From positions 124,001 through 188,000 of the forward strand of contig NZ_JACHCG010000004.1 in NCBI RefSeq assembly GCF_014200595.1: a DNA stretch of 64,000 bases, read 5' to 3'. The notes beneath the pieces are model-generated. The model searched no databases, had not been told where the DNA came from, and saw only the letters and a list, made by a program, of their open reading frames with translations. Positions 1 through 8,661 of this stretch are shown here, one piece after another (positions within the stretch are counted from its first letter, which is position 1; each line of letters begins with the position of its first letter). Position numbers and translations under genes: made by a program. The stretch is from Pedobacter cryoconitis (GTDB taxonomy: Bacteria; Bacteroidota; Bacteroidia; Sphingobacteriales; Sphingobacteriaceae).

Positions 1-326
1 TGCTCCGCATCATTACAAGACAATTTCAACTTTGCCTTTAAGGGAACACTATAAGTTAACCCACGGTCAATACACTCAGGTATATCATAACGCGGTGGGT
101 CAATAAAATAATCAAGGAATTCCAAAACGAAAATATTTCTGGAATCAGTGATTGGAAAGTTTTCAGCAAATACTTTAAACAAGCCCTCTGTATGACGGTT
201 GTCTGAAGTAGTTTCTATCTGGAAAAATTCTCTGAATGATTGCAACTGTACATCTAGAAAATCCGGGTAATCTATGATGTGCTTACTACGTGCAAAATTT
301 ACTCTTTGGTCGACTTTATTTGCCAA
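1..326 (-). CDS. rpoB: RNA polymerase beta subunit, N-terminal part (cut by window edge)
   Basis: The minus strand reads [20 protein letters not shown] and continues with the Bacteroidota RpoB N-terminus ([45 protein letters not shown]). About 108 residues of a protein of roughly 1,270 are present; the rest lies beyond position 1. The start is a TTG at 324-326: an in-frame TAA lies eight codons upstream and no ATG or GTG start fits the conserved N-terminus better. The gene follows rplL by 153 bp, as in the usual rplKAJL-rpoBC operon. The product is the catalytic beta subunit of RNA polymerase. Identity is certain; the TTG start is inferred from alignment by eye. Confidence 0.95.
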   Translation of the reverse strand, partial: MANKVDQRVNFARSKHIIDYPDFLDVQLQSFREFFQIETTSDNRHTEGLFKVFAENFPITDSRNIFVLEFLDYFIDPPRYDIPECIDRGLTYSVPLKAKLKLSCNDAE

Positions 327-422
327 GGTACTAAAGTTAATTTAGTTTAAGAATAAACTATTTGTTTGGTTTGCCGTGAACATCTCACCAACCAAACTTA
401 GATGAAATGTATATAAACAGGT

Positions 423-452
423 ATAGACTCCGACTGTTCAGTCGGAGTCTAT
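423..452 (-). promoter_or_regulatory. Perfect hairpin in the rplL-rpoB spacer
   Basis: A 12-bp perfect inverted repeat (ATAGACTCCGAC at 423-434 and its complement at 441-452) with a 6-base loop. It starts 28 bp after the rplL stop codon on the minus strand. No U-run follows, so it does not look like a full intrinsic terminator. Its position matches the E. coli rplL-rpoB spacer, where partial termination and RNase III processing set the ratio of ribosomal protein to polymerase. An attenuator or processing role here is inferred. Confidence 0.6.
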
Positions 453-479
453 GTTTAAAGTTATATTAAAATTAAGTGA

Positions 480-854
480 TTACTTAATCTCAACTACAGC
501 TCCAGCTTCTTCTAATTGTTTTTTCAAAGCTTCAGCTTCGTCTTTAGAAACACCAGCTTTTAATTCTTTTGGTGCACCGTCAACTAAGTCTTTAGCTTCT
601 TTCAAACCTAATCCAGTTAAGTCTTTAACCAACTTAACAACTGCTAATTTAGAACCACCAGCTTCTTTCAGGATAACGTCGAAAGTAGATTTTTCTTCAG
701 CTGCAGGAGCAGCATCACCAGCAGGACCTGCAACAGCAACTGCAGCAGCAGCTGGTTCGATACCATACTCGTCTTTAAGGATTTGAGCTAATTCGTTAAC
801 TTCTTTTACTGTTAAGTTTACTAATTGCTCAGCAAACGCTTTTAAATCTGCCAT
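480..854 (-). CDS. rplL: Ribosomal protein bL12 (L7/L12)
   Basis: A 124-residue protein of normal family length. It has an N-terminal dimerisation region ([26 protein letters not shown]), an Ala/Pro-rich flexible hinge at about residues 35-52, and the conserved C-terminal domain ([38 protein letters not shown]). Multiple copies form the ribosomal stalk that recruits translational GTPases such as the EF-Tu encoded in this same block. It follows rplJ by 67 bp on the same strand. The antisense ORF across it is a composition shadow. Confidence 0.98.
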   Translation of the reverse strand: MADLKAFAEQLVNLTVKEVNELAQILKDEYGIEPAAAAVAVAGPAGDAAPAAEEKSTFDVILKEAGGSKLAVVKLVKDLTGLGLKEAKDLVDGAPKELKAGVSKDEAEALKKQLEEAGAVVEIK

Positions 855-921
855 TTTATAGAGTTTTTAAAATTTGACGTGAAAAATAATTTATAATAAT
901 ATGAAACTTATAAGGTGTTCC

Positions 922-1443
922 TTAACCTTCTCTTTCCTGAAGAGTTTTAACAATTCCTGCGATTTTACCACCACTAGATTTAAGTGCTGAAATAACATTT
1001 TTAGCTGGCGATTGTAGCAAGCCAATGATGTCTCCAATAAGCTCTTCTCTTGATTTCAAGCTTACTAATGCATCTAAATGATTATCTCCAACATAGATTG
1101 CTGTGTCAATAAACGCAGCTTTCAACTGTGGTTTGTCAGATCCTTTTCTCAAGGCTTTGATCAGCTTAGCCGGACCATTACCTGTTCTTGAGAATAATAA
1201 TGCTGACTGGCCTTTTAATGCTTCAAAAATACTTGAATTGTCGCCTTCTAATCCTTCGATCGCTTTTCTGATCAAAGTATTTTTAGCAACCTGCATTTCA
1301 ATACCGCTTTCGAAACATTTGCGACGGATGTTGTTAATTTTCTCAACAGATAAGCTTGATGTATCAGCAATATAAAAATTGCCAAAGTCCTGCATCTTCT
1401 CTTGAAGAGCCGAAACTACTTCGTGTTTTTCTTCTCTGTTCAT
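922..1443 (-). CDS. rplJ: Ribosomal protein uL10
   Basis: A 173-residue protein of normal length. It starts MNREEKHEVVSALQEKMQ and carries the L10 core (NFYIADTSSLSVEKINNIRR, MQVAKNTLIRKAIEG, LLQSPAKNVISALKSSGGKI). uL10 anchors the bL12 dimers on 23S rRNA to form the stalk. Only two bases separate it from the stop of rplA, which implies translational coupling. rplL follows 67 bp downstream. No separate promoter is apparent. Confidence 0.97.
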   Translation of the reverse strand: MNREEKHEVVSALQEKMQDFGNFYIADTSSLSVEKINNIRRKCFESGIEMQVAKNTLIRKAIEGLEGDNSSIFEALKGQSALLFSRTGNGPAKLIKALRKGSDKPQLKAAFIDTAIYVGDNHLDALVSLKSREELIGDIIGLLQSPAKNVISALKSSGGKIAGIVKTLQEREG

Positions 1444-1445
1444 AA

Positions 1446-2144
1446 TTAGATCCCTGCTACTGATTTTGTTTCGATTGCGATTCCAGGACTCATTGTAGAA
1501 GAAACATGAATGCTCTTAAAATAAGTTCCTTTAGCAGCAGATGGTTTAAGCTTAGAAATTACTTGAAGAACTTCTAATGCATTTTCATATATTTTTTCTG
1601 CTGGGAATGATACTTTTCCTACCGAAGCATGAATGATACCACTTTTGTCAACTTTAAAATCAATCTTACCGCCTTTTACGTCAGTTACTGCTTTACCAAC
1701 TTCGTTAGTTACAGTACCTGATTTTGGGTTTGGCATAAGGTTACGTGGACCTAAAACGCGGCCCAGTTTACCTACTTTAGCCATACAAGCAGGAGTAGTG
1801 ATAATAATGTCAACATCAGTCCATCCACCTTCAATCTTGGCAACATATTCGTCTAAACCTACGAAATCTGCACCTGCTGCTTTAGCTTCGTCTTCCTTAT
1901 CAGGATTACAAAGAACTAATACACGTACAGTTTTACCTGTACCGTGTGGTAAAGTAGCGATACCACGTACCATTTGATTCGCTTTACGCGGATCAACACC
2001 TAAAGCGATGTCGATATCAACCGAAGCATCAAATTTAGTAGTAGTGATTTCTTTTACCAAAGCAGCCGCATCCTGTAAAGAATACGTTTTACCAGATTCT
2101 AGTTTAGCATGTGCCTTTTTTTGATTTTTTGTTAATTTAGCCAC
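1446..2144 (-). CDS. rplA: Ribosomal protein uL1
   Basis: A 232-residue protein of normal length, with the L1 signatures [39 protein letters not shown] and [16 protein letters not shown]. uL1 binds 23S rRNA at the mobile L1 stalk next to the E site, and in many bacteria represses translation of its own rplKA mRNA. It lies 23 bp after rplK and 2 bp before rplJ. I did not identify an L1-binding mimic in the leader. Confidence 0.98.
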   Translation of the reverse strand: MAKLTKNQKKAHAKLESGKTYSLQDAAALVKEITTTKFDASVDIDIALGVDPRKANQMVRGIATLPHGTGKTVRVLVLCNPDKEDEAKAAGADFVGLDEYVAKIEGGWTDVDIIITTPACMAKVGKLGRVLGPRNLMPNPKSGTVTNEVGKAVTDVKGGKIDFKVDKSGIIHASVGKVSFPAEKIYENALEVLQVISKLKPSAAKGTYFKSIHVSSTMSPGIAIETKSVAGI

Positions 2145-2167
2145 TGTTGTAAACTGTTTTTTGTTAA

Positions 2168-2611
2168 TTAATTTGTCCAGGGTGCATCGCCGCTAACGGT
2201 GATTCCCATACTGCGTGCTGTACCGGCAACCATACTCATTGCCGACTCGATAGTGAATGCATTTAAATCAGTCATTTTATCTTCAGCAATTGACTTAACC
2301 TGATCCCAAGTCACCGAACCAACTTTCTTACGGTTGGGCTCAGCAGAACCACTCGCTAATTTAGTAGCATCCTTTAACTGGATAGCAACCGGCGGGGTTT
2401 TGATGATAAATTCGAAAGACTTGTCAGCATAAACAGTAATTACAACAGGTAATACTTTACCAGGCTTATCTTGGGTACGAGCATTAAATTGCTTGCAAAA
2501 TTCCATGATATTAACACCTTTAGCACCTAATGCAGGTCCTACTGGTGGTGATGGATTTGCAGCTCCTCCTTTGATTTGTAATTTAACAAGCGCACTGACT
2601 TCTTTTGCCAT
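2168..2611 (-). CDS. rplK: Ribosomal protein uL11
   Basis: A 147-residue protein of standard length. It has the L11 N-terminal domain ([37 protein letters not shown]) and the RNA-binding C-terminal domain ([21 protein letters not shown]). It forms the GTPase-associated centre with 23S rRNA. It is 69 bp downstream of nusG in the canonical secE-nusG-rplK order. Its leader is AT-rich and has no Shine-Dalgarno sequence. Confidence 0.98.
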   Translation of the reverse strand: MAKEVSALVKLQIKGGAANPSPPVGPALGAKGVNIMEFCKQFNARTQDKPGKVLPVVITVYADKSFEFIIKTPPVAIQLKDATKLASGSAEPNRKKVGSVTWDQVKSIAEDKMTDLNAFTIESAMSMVAGTARSMGITVSGDAPWTN

Positions 2612-2680
2612 TTTCTGATTTGTTAATTGTAATACTCAATGTTAAAATGTTGGAAGCATGTAACATTTAAGATCTTTATT

Positions 2681-3223
2681 CTACTCTTTTTCTACTTGCA
2701 TATAGTTAAGCTCCAGCGGAGTTTTTCTGCCGAAAATCTTAACCATTACTTTTAGTTTTTTCTTCTCTTCGTTAACCTCTTCAATCACACCAGTAAAGCC
2801 ATTGAAAGGACCGTCCATTACTTTGACGTTCTCACCAACATAGTAAGCTACATTCATAGTCTCACCCTGCTGACTCATTTCATCTACTTTACCCAGGATA
2901 CGGTTAACTTCTGCCTGACGCATTGGAACCGGGTTTCCCCCTTTATCCCCTAAGAAACCGATTACGCTGTTCACATTTTTAATAATGTGTTCCAGCTCAC
3001 CGTCCAGAGTTGCTTCAATCAAAACATAACCAGGATAAAAGTTGCGTTCTTTTGCAATCTTCTTTCCTTCTTTCATCTGGTAGTATTTTTCCATAGGGAT
3101 TAATACCTGCGGAACAAGATGAGAAAAACCTAAACGACTGATCTCTGAATCGATGTATTGTTTTACCTTCTTCTCTTTTCCGCTTACCGCCCTAACTACA
3201 TACCATTTTAGCTGATCGTTCAT
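2681..3223 (-). CDS. nusG: Transcription termination/antitermination factor NusG
   Basis: A 180-residue protein. The NGN domain occupies about residues 1-110 ([29 protein letters not shown]) and the C-terminal KOW domain about 125-180 ([20 protein letters not shown]). NusG binds the clamp of RNA polymerase and couples it to Rho or to the leading ribosome. The start is 9 bp downstream of the secE stop, in the universal secE-nusG arrangement. Confidence 0.98.
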   Translation of the reverse strand: MNDQLKWYVVRAVSGKEKKVKQYIDSEISRLGFSHLVPQVLIPMEKYYQMKEGKKIAKERNFYPGYVLIEATLDGELEHIIKNVNSVIGFLGDKGGNPVPMRQAEVNRILGKVDEMSQQGETMNVAYYVGENVKVMDGPFNGFTGVIEEVNEEKKKLKVMVKIFGRKTPLELNYMQVEKE

Positions 3224-3232
3224 TTAGTTCTA

Positions 3233-3430
3233 TTAATTAGAAAGTGATTTATAAAAAGTATCTAACACAAAAGTAGATCCCTTATCCATTGCAAAGATAA
3301 CTACTGCAATAATAAACGAAGCTACCAAAACCAGCACTGCAGAATTTTGCAATTCTCCCCATGTAGGCCAGGTAACCTTCTGGGTCATTTCCTCATACGA
3401 TTCTTTAATAAATTGAACTATGCTAGCCAT
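3233..3430 (-). CDS. secE: Preprotein translocase subunit SecE
   Basis: A 65-residue single-span membrane protein. The amphipathic region (FIKESYEEMTQKVTWPTWGEL) is the SecE signature and is followed by one transmembrane segment (about residues 30-50). The ATG at 3430 was chosen because an upstream in-frame ATG at 3454 would run into the tRNA-Trp gene at 3444-3514, and SecE homologues begin near this residue. SecE clamps the SecY channel in the inner membrane. Confidence 0.95.
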   Translation of the reverse strand: MASIVQFIKESYEEMTQKVTWPTWGELQNSAVLVLVASFIIAVVIFAMDKGSTFVLDTFYKSLSN

Positions 3431-3443
3431 ATCTAAGTTTTTG

Positions 3444-3514
3444 CACGGGAACAAGGATTCGAACCCTGATCAAAGGTTTTGGAGACCTCTATTCTACCGT
3501 TGAACTATTCCCGT
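3444..3514 (-). tRNA. tRNA-Trp (CCA)
   Basis: A 71-nt cloverleaf on the minus strand. The acceptor ACGGGAA pairs with TTCCCGT, and the discriminator is G, as usual for tRNA-Trp. The anticodon loop CTCCAAA has CCA at positions 34-36, and the T-arm GGTTCGAATCC is intact. No CCA end is encoded. It lies between tuf and secE, a conserved placement in Bacteroidota. Confidence 0.96.
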
Positions 3515-3556
3515 GTATAAGAATCAACCTCTGAAGGTTAATCAAACATTTTTAGA

Positions 3557-3592
3557 ACAAAGTACCCAGACTATAACGTCCGGGCACTTTGT
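3557..3592 (-). terminator. Imperfect hairpin after tuf
   Basis: ACAAAGT at 3557-3563 pairs with ACTTTGT at 3586-3592. Inside it CCC pairs with GGG and GAC with GTC, separated by single mismatches. On the minus strand it is followed by TTCTAAAAA. It lies 44 bp after the tuf stop and before tRNA-Trp, so it may terminate part of the tuf transcript while some readthrough feeds tRNA-Trp-secE-nusG. Confidence 0.5.
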
Positions 3593-3635
3593 ATTATTAT
3601 TTAATTGCTTAGCGACCCGAAGGACGGTTAAGTAA

Positions 3636-4823
3636 TTATTTTACAATTTCAGTTACCTGACCAGCACCTACTGTTCTACCACCTTCACGGATAGCGAAAC
3701 GAAGTCCTTTTTCCATTGCGATTGCGTTGATCAATTTAACATTGATTGTAACGTTATCACCTGGCATAACCATTTCAGTTCCTTCTTGAAGAGTGATCTC
3801 TCCAGTAACGTCTGTGGTACGGAAATAGAATTGTGGACGGTATTTGTTAAAGAATGGAGTGTGACGTCCACCTTCAGCTTTTGATAATACATAGATCTCA
3901 GCTTTGAAATCTGTGTGAGGAGTTACAGAACCTGGTTTACAGATAACCATACCACGACGGATATCAGTTTTCTCAATACCACGTAATAATAAACCTACGT
4001 TATCACCTGCTTCACCATAATCAAGGATCTTACGGAACATCTCAACACCTGTTACAGTTGATTTAAGATTTTCTGCACCCATACCTAAGATCTCAACAGG
4101 ATCTCCAGAGTTGATTACACCACGCTCAATACGACCAGTTGCAACAGTACCACGACCAGTGATCGAGAATACATCTTCAACAGGCATTAAGAAAGGAAGC
4201 TCAGTTAAACGTGGAGGGATTGGAATGTAGCTATCTACAGCATCCATTAATTCCATGATTTTAGCAACCCATTTCTCATCGCCATTCAATCCACCTAAAG
4301 CAGAACCTTGAATAACTGGGATATCATCACCTGGGAAGTCATAGAAAGATAATAATTCACGAACTTCCATCTCTACTAATTCTAGTAATTCAGGATCATC
4401 AACCATATCCACTTTGTTCATGAAAACCACCAATGAAGGTACACCTACCTGACGAGCCAATAGAATGTGCTCACGAGTTTGTGGCATAGGACCATCTGTA
4501 GCCGCTACAACGATAATAGCACCATCCATTTGCGCCGCACCTGTAACCATGTTTTTCACGTAATCCGCGTGACCTGGACAGTCAACGTGAGCATAGTGAC
4601 GGTTAGCAGTTGAATACTCAACGTGTGCAGTGTTAATAGTGATACCTCTTTCTTTTTCCTCTGGAGCAGAGTCAATCGAATCAAATGAACGCGCCTCAGA
4701 TAAACCAGCATCAGATAACACTTTAGTGATAGCTGCTGTTAAGGTTGTTTTACCGTGGTCAACGTGACCGATAGTGCCGATGTTTAAGTGCGGCTTGCTG
4801 CGGTCAAACTTTTCTTTTGCCAT
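3636..4823 (-). CDS. tuf: Translation elongation factor EF-Tu
   Basis: A 395-residue protein of family length. G1 is GHVDHGKT (about residues 19-26), the switch I region ends [10 protein letters not shown]3 is DCPGH and G4 is NKVD. Domains 2 and 3 end at [12 protein letters not shown]-Tu carries aminoacyl-tRNA to the ribosome. It is followed by tRNA-Trp-secE-nusG and preceded by a four-tRNA cluster, the usual Bacteroidota order. No strong promoter was found in the 127 bp upstream, so co-transcription with the tRNAs is likely. Confidence 0.99.
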   Translation of the reverse strand: MAKEKFDRSKPHLNIGTIGHVDHGKTTLTAAITKVLSDAGLSEARSFDSIDSAPEEKERGITINTAHVEYSTANRHYAHVDCPGHADYVKNMVTGAAQMDGAIIVVAATDGPMPQTREHILLARQVGVPSLVVFMNKVDMVDDPELLELVEMEVRELLSFYDFPGDDIPVIQGSALGGLNGDEKWVAKIMELMDAVDSYIPIPPRLTELPFLMPVEDVFSITGRGTVATGRIERGVINSGDPVEILGMGAENLKSTVTGVEMFRKILDYGEAGDNVGLLLRGIEKTDIRRGMVICKPGSVTPHTDFKAEIYVLSKAEGGRHTPFFNKYRPQFYFRTTDVTGEITLQEGTEMVMPGDNVTINVKLINAIAMEKGLRFAIREGGRTVGAGQVTEIVK

Positions 4824-4950
4824 GTTTTTATACTTATTAGTAGGTTAACTTTTATTTTTAATTATTGTTTTGATACAATTCAATACAAAAAACCTTGTTC
4901 ATTCTGGGCATAATGCCAGATTTAACAAAGCTTTTTTATCTTTATTCCTG

Positions 4951-5022
<72 letters not shown>

Positions 5023-5102
5023 TTTTTTATTCTCTTCACAATCTTCAATACCGGTCCGGCATTTAAACTGTGACCATTATGCCGACTGCTCTTTGAATCA
5101 AG

Positions 5103-5175
5103 AGCGAAAGACGAGGTTCGAACTCGCGACCTATAGCTTGGAAGGCTATCGCTCTACCAACTGAGCTACTTTCGC
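5103..5175 (-). tRNA. tRNA-Gly (UCC)
   Basis: A 73-nt cloverleaf. The acceptor GCGAAAG pairs perfectly with CTTTCGC. The anticodon loop CTTCCAA has TCC at positions 34-36. The T-arm is GAGTTCGAACCTC. It reads GGA and GGG codons and belongs to the four-tRNA transcript upstream of tuf. Confidence 0.96.
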
Positions 5176-5194
5176 TTTTATTATTATTATAAAG

Positions 5195-5277
5195 TGGGGG
5201 GAGAAGGATTCGAACCTTCGAAGTCTTGCGACAACAGAGTTACAGTCTGTCCCATTTGGCCACTCTGGTATCCCCCC
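5195..5277 (-). tRNA. tRNA-Tyr (GUA)
   Basis: An 83-nt class II tRNA with a long variable arm. Acceptor GGGGGGA pairs with TCCCCCC and the discriminator is A. The anticodon arm ACAGA-CTGTAAC-TCTGT gives GTA. It lies 41 bp from the next tRNA-Thr in the same orientation. Confidence 0.96.
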
Positions 5278-5318
5278 ATTTCTCCTAAACCGCCACATAT
5301 CAAATGCGGGTTTAAAAG

Positions 5319-5391
<73 letters not shown>

Positions 5392-5464
5392 TTATTATTA
5401 TTTATTAAACATTCACAGAACAAACCAACTCTTTATGGGTTAACCCCTGTTCCGAATTGGAATG

Positions 5465-5496
5465 CAAATCTACAAGAATATTTTATAGTTGCAAAA
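5465..5496 (-). promoter_or_regulatory. Promoter of the tRNA-tuf transcript
   Basis: On the minus strand TTTTG (5492-5496) is followed after 19 bases by TAGATTTG (5465-5472). This matches the Bacteroidota primary sigma consensus TTTG-N19-TAnnTTTG. Transcription would begin just below 5460 and read the tRNA cluster and probably tuf. It lies directly after the hpf terminator-type hairpin. Confidence 0.75.
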
Positions 5497-5502
5497 CTAT
5501 TT

Positions 5503-5540
5503 TGAAAAAAAAACCAGCAGACTGTATTCTGCTGGTTTTA
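5503..5540 (-). terminator. Intrinsic terminator downstream of hpf
   Basis: AAAACCAGCAGA (5510-5521) pairs perfectly with TCTGCTGGTTTT (5528-5539) around a 6-base loop. On the minus strand the stem is followed by a run of T. It starts 27 bp after the hpf stop codon. Confidence 0.85.
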
Positions 5541-5566
5541 TATTTAAAATTTCCAAAAATAGATTC

Positions 5567-5914
5567 CTAATAATCAGACACTTCATCGGCATTTAATACT
5601 GCCTTAAGCTCAGAAACTTTTATTCTATTTTTTTCTTTATGTTTTGTTATTTGCTTTTTTAACGACTCAATTGATAAATCTGTCGCTTCTTCGAAAGACT
5701 TGCATTGTTCCTTTGCGAATAAAATTCCTCCAGGAACCATCAGTTTGATCTCACTTATTTTGTTAGCCTCATCATCTACATTCTCTAATTTTAAATAAAC
5801 TTCCCCACTTATGATCTGGTCGTGGAACTGTTCCAGCTTGTCAACTTTCTTTTGAATAAAGTCTAATAGTTTGTGATCTGCATTGAAATGGATTGATTGA
5901 ACTGTAATTTTCAT
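5567..5914 (-). CDS. hpf: Ribosome hibernation-promoting factor, short form
   Basis: A 115-residue protein of the HPF/RaiA (YfiA) family. The pattern is MKITVQSIHFNADHKLLDFI, then KVDKLEQFHDQI, then a basic helix (SIESLKKQITKHKEKNR). Length fits the short HPF, which lacks the C-terminal dimerisation domain of long HPF. It binds the 30S decoding region and inactivates ribosomes in stationary phase. It begins 15 bp after the xerC-like stop codon and has a near-perfect Shine-Dalgarno sequence, which is exceptional here (see 5920-5926). Confidence 0.93.
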   Translation of the reverse strand: MKITVQSIHFNADHKLLDFIQKKVDKLEQFHDQIISGEVYLKLENVDDEANKISEIKLMVPGGILFAKEQCKSFEEATDLSIESLKKQITKHKEKNRIKVSELKAVLNADEVSDY

Positions 5915-5919
5915 GTTGT

Positions 5920-5926
5920 CCTCCTT
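5920..5926 (-). promoter_or_regulatory. Strong Shine-Dalgarno sequence of hpf
   Basis: AAGGAGG lies 5 bases before the hpf ATG, with further A residues upstream, giving near-maximal pairing to the 16S 3' end. Leaders of the other protein genes I inspected lack such a motif; rpsU is the only comparable case. Confidence 0.85.
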
Positions 5927-5929
5927 TTT

Positions 5930-6814
5930 TTATGCCTTTGGATGGGCCTGTTTATATATTGATTTTAATCTTTCTATAGAATTATGCGTGTAAACCTGGG
6001 TTGCTGCTAAACTGGCATGCCCGAGTAATTCCTTGATCGCATTTAAATCTGCCCCCCTGTTCAACAGGCTTGTTGCATACGAATGCCGTAATACATGGGG
6101 ACTTTTTTTATCCTGTGTGGATATATATGTCAAATAACTTTTTACAATCTTATAAATAAAGACCGGGTAAACTGCTGTTCCTTTATTAGTAACGAACAAG
6201 TCATCCGTTTTGTTATTAAATTTCTGTAACGATTTCAACTCAATATACTCTTTAAGCTGATTAATAAGTGGTTTGGTCACAGGAATAATTCTTTCTTTTT
6301 TTCTTTTTCCCAAAACCTTGACAGATTCCTGGTAAAAATCAATGTCTGTTTCTTTTAAACCTAAAAGCTCTGCTAAGCGCATCCCTGTTCCGAAAAGTAC
6401 TTCGATGACCATTTTATCACGAACTGAAGAAAAAGTCGCGTCAAAGAACTCTCCTGAGTCCAGCAGGTGATCCAGCTTCTGTTCCTCTATAAACACCGGT
6501 AACCGCTCAGGTGTTTTAGGAGCTTTGATTAATGACATTGGACTGGTGAGGATAATTTTCTGGCGATAAAGATATTTATAGAATCCCCGCAGGCTTGATA
6601 ACTTTCTGCCAATAGAGTTGGCTCCAACCTCATCTTCCATCAGGTGAACGATATAATCCCTGATGTGCACATATTTAGCCTCTTCAGGCCCCATTTCATA
6701 AGTTTGTTCAATATATTCATTAAACTGCACCAGGTCCGTTCTATAGGCAAGTACAGTGTGCGGAGAATAGCGCTTCTCGTGCTGAAGATAGTTTAGGTAG
6801 GATTCTACTGACAT
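5930..6814 (-). CDS. xerC: Tyrosine recombinase, XerC/XerD type
   Basis: A 294-residue protein. The N-terminal SAM-like core-binding domain (about 1-85) is followed by the catalytic domain. Active-site elements visible are R in GTGMRLAELLGL, K in VLGKRKKER, HVLRHSYATSLL (H-x-x-R), the second H in LLGHASLAATQ and the tyrosine in VYTHNSIERL. This is the size of a chromosome-dimer resolution recombinase rather than a phage integrase. Its place between rpsU and hpf is a conserved Bacteroidota arrangement, supporting a housekeeping role at dif. XerC versus XerD cannot be decided by eye. Confidence 0.88.
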   Translation of the reverse strand: MSVESYLNYLQHEKRYSPHTVLAYRTDLVQFNEYIEQTYEMGPEEAKYVHIRDYIVHLMEDEVGANSIGRKLSSLRGFYKYLYRQKIILTSPMSLIKAPKTPERLPVFIEEQKLDHLLDSGEFFDATFSSVRDKMVIEVLFGTGMRLAELLGLKETDIDFYQESVKVLGKRKKERIIPVTKPLINQLKEYIELKSLQKFNNKTDDLFVTNKGTAVYPVFIYKIVKSYLTYISTQDKKSPHVLRHSYATSLLNRGADLNAIKELLGHASLAATQVYTHNSIERLKSIYKQAHPKA

Positions 6815-6894
6815 TAATTACAATTATTATCCTTTTAGCGGCTGTTTAAAGTTCAAACAGACCCTGTAAAAGTGAATGTACGGAATTACTACCT

Positions 6895-6932
6895 AAAAAG
6901 AAAGCGCCACCGGAAAAATCCGGCGGCGCTTT
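6895..6932 (-). terminator. Intrinsic terminator downstream of rpsU
   Basis: AAAGCGCC-A-CCGGA (6901-6914) pairs with TCCGG-C-GGCGCTTT across a short A-rich loop, and the minus strand continues CTTTTTAG. The hairpin lies 28 bp beyond the rpsU stop and before the xerC-like gene, so rpsU is at least partly a separate transcript. Confidence 0.8.
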
Positions 6933-6960
6933 AAAATATTTGAAACTAAAAGGGGAAGAA

Positions 6961-7155
6961 TTAAATCTTTCCTTCTAAGTGCATATTTTCTTTATAAATC
7001 GCGTGCTTAACTAATGTACGACGAGCTACAGATTTTTTCTCGTATGCCTGACGGCTACGTAGTTCTCTCAATACACCAGTTTTTTCAAATTTCTTTTTGA
7101 AACGTTTAAGGGCTTTATCAAGTGATTCGCCGTCTTTAATATTAATTATGATCAT
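6961..7155 (-). CDS. rpsU: Ribosomal protein bS21
   Basis: A 64-residue basic protein with the S21 pattern (MIIINIKDGESLDKALKRFK, FEKTGVLRELRSRQAYEK). In Bacteroidota, bS21 is known to help occlude the 16S anti-Shine-Dalgarno sequence, with bS6 and bS18. The gene has its own promoter (7193-7223), an extended Shine-Dalgarno sequence and a terminator. This arrangement fits autoregulation, in which ribosomes lacking bS21 can use the Shine-Dalgarno sequence to raise rpsU translation. Confidence 0.97.
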   Translation of the reverse strand: MIIINIKDGESLDKALKRFKKKFEKTGVLRELRSRQAYEKKSVARRTLVKHAIYKENMHLEGKI

Positions 7156-7166
7156 AACGTTAAAAT

Positions 7167-7175
7167 ACCTCCTCT
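7167..7175 (-). promoter_or_regulatory. Extended Shine-Dalgarno sequence of rpsU
   Basis: AGAGGAGGT on the minus strand, with GGAGG ending 12 bases before the rpsU ATG. The spacing is longer than the optimum, but the motif stands out in a genome where leaders are A/T-rich. It is probably the cis element of bS21 autoregulation. Confidence 0.8.
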
Positions 7176-7192
7176 CGTTGTTTTAAGGATTG

Positions 7193-7223
7193 CAAAGGTA
7201 GAACATAAAACCTTATAAAACAA
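7193..7223 (-). promoter_or_regulatory. Promoter of rpsU
   Basis: TTG (7221-7223), 20 bases, then TACCTTTG (7193-7200) on the minus strand, matching TTG-N19/20-TAnnTTTG. Transcription would start about 30 bases before the rpsU start codon, leaving the Shine-Dalgarno sequence in a short leader. Confidence 0.7.
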
Positions 7224-7225
7224 GC

Positions 7226-7260
7226 ATAAAAAAATCCAGTACGCTTTCGCCTACTGGATT
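7226..7260 (-). terminator. Intrinsic terminator after the acyl-CoA dehydrogenase gene
   Basis: AATCCAGTA (7233-7241) pairs perfectly with TACTGGATT (7252-7260). The minus strand continues with seven T residues. It lies 68 bp past the dehydrogenase stop codon and directly before the rpsU promoter. Confidence 0.85.
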
Positions 7261-7327
7261 GGTAAAATATATTTGGTTAGAATATGTCGTGGTGTATTTA
7301 AACAGCTATTTTAGGTTTAGGCTGTTA

Positions 7328-8500
7328 TTATTTATTTAAGATTTCTCTCGCAATTACAATTTTCTGGATCTCCGAAGTCCCCTCCCCGATCGTACATAAC
7401 TTACTGTCACGGTAAAACTTCTCTACAGGGAAGTCTTTCGTATAACCATAGCCACCAAAGATCTGTACCGCTTCAGTAGCAGCCCTTACAGCGACCTCTG
7501 AGGCAAAGTATTTTGCCATAGCAGACTCTTTAGTCATTTTCTGACCACGGTTCTTTAAATCGGCAGATTGTCTGATTAACAATTCAGCTGCTTCAATTTC
7601 AGTAGCCATATCCGCCAGTTTAAAACTGATCGCCTGGAAACTTGAAATTGGCTGCCCGAACTGGTGTCTCTCCTGAGCATAGGCCAGTGCAGCTTCATAA
7701 GCACCTTTTGCAATCCCCAATGATAATGCAGCAATAGAAATTCTTCCACCATCCAGCACTTTCATCGCCTGTTTAAAGCCTTCACCTACATTACCCAGTA
7801 AATTCGCTACGGGTACACGGCAGTTGTCAAATATCATTTCTGTAGTCTCAGATGCACGCATCCCTAACTTATTTTCCTTTTTACCAGCTGAAAAGCCCGG
7901 AGTTCCGCGTTCTACCACGATAGCAGAAATACCTTTAGAATCTCCCTTTTCACCTGTTCTTACCATCACTACTGCGATATCACCCGATTTACCATGGGTA
8001 ATCCAGTTTTTCGCACCATTTAAAACATAATGATCACCATCCAATGTGGCAGTAGTCATCATTCTCAATGCATCGGATCCTGTATTCGCTTCAGTTAAGC
8101 CCCAGGCACCAATCCATTCGGCAGTTGCCAGTTTAGGCAGCCACTTCATTTTTTGTTCTTCCGTTCCAAATGCAAGGATATGACCTGTACATAAAGAATT
8201 GTGCGCAGCAAGAGATAAGCCTATAGATCCGCAAACCCTGGCTACCTCTACAATTACGTCTACATATTCCTGGTAACCGAATCCCGATCCGCCATAAACT
8301 TCAGGTACTAATACACCCATCATTCCCAGCTCACCCAATTTCTTAAAAACTTCTACAGGAAAAGTCTGTGCTTCGTCCCATTCCATTACATGAGGACGGA
8401 TATTCTTTTCCGCAAAATCTTTAACCATACTTCTGATCATCAACTGATTCTCTGAAGTACTAAAATTGAACCCTGTATTTTGTGCTAACGTTTCTTGCAT
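7328..8500 (-). CDS. Acyl-CoA dehydrogenase
   Basis: A 390-residue flavoprotein of normal family length. The three domains are visible: N-terminal helical, middle beta ([23 protein letters not shown]) and C-terminal helical ([39 protein letters not shown]). The catalytic glutamate is in IGEGTSEIQ. It oxidises acyl-CoA to trans-2-enoyl-CoA with FAD. The chain-length preference (short-chain or branched) cannot be set by eye. It is monocistronic, with a terminator downstream. A weak promoter match (TATACTTG, 8520-8527) lies upstream. Confidence 0.93.
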   Translation of the reverse strand: MQETLAQNTGFNFSTSENQLMIRSMVKDFAEKNIRPHVMEWDEAQTFPVEVFKKLGELGMMGVLVPEVYGGSGFGYQEYVDVIVEVARVCGSIGLSLAAHNSLCTGHILAFGTEEQKMKWLPKLATAEWIGAWGLTEANTGSDALRMMTTATLDGDHYVLNGAKNWITHGKSGDIAVVMVRTGEKGDSKGISAIVVERGTPGFSAGKKENKLGMRASETTEMIFDNCRVPVANLLGNVGEGFKQAMKVLDGGRISIAALSLGIAKGAYEAALAYAQERHQFGQPISSFQAISFKLADMATEIEAAELLIRQSADLKNRGQKMTKESAMAKYFASEVAVRAATEAVQIFGGYGYTKDFPVEKFYRDSKLCTIGEGTSEIQKIVIAREILNK

Positions 8501-8519
8501 GTTTTATATTTGAATACGA

Positions 8520-8527
8520 CAAGTATA
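8520..8527 (-). promoter_or_regulatory. Possible -7 box of the acyl-CoA dehydrogenase gene
   Basis: TATACTTG on the minus strand, one base off TAnnTTTG, with a TTG 18 bases upstream. It lies about 20 bp before the start codon. Weak support. Confidence 0.4.
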
Positions 8528-8661
8528 GAGAATATAAGCCCAAACAAGCAGTTGAATATTTGCCCGGAAACAGAACGAAACAGTATTTAGTTCATTTTAC
8601 AGTATAGCATAAGAACTGAAGCCCTAAAACAACAGGATTTTTTTTCAACTATTTTAGCCTG

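Noticed and set aside
5930..6814. Tyrosine recombinase as integrase of a mobile island at the tRNA cluster
   Set aside because: Size, motifs and conserved place between rpsU and hpf fit housekeeping XerC/XerD; no other phage or ICE genes are near.
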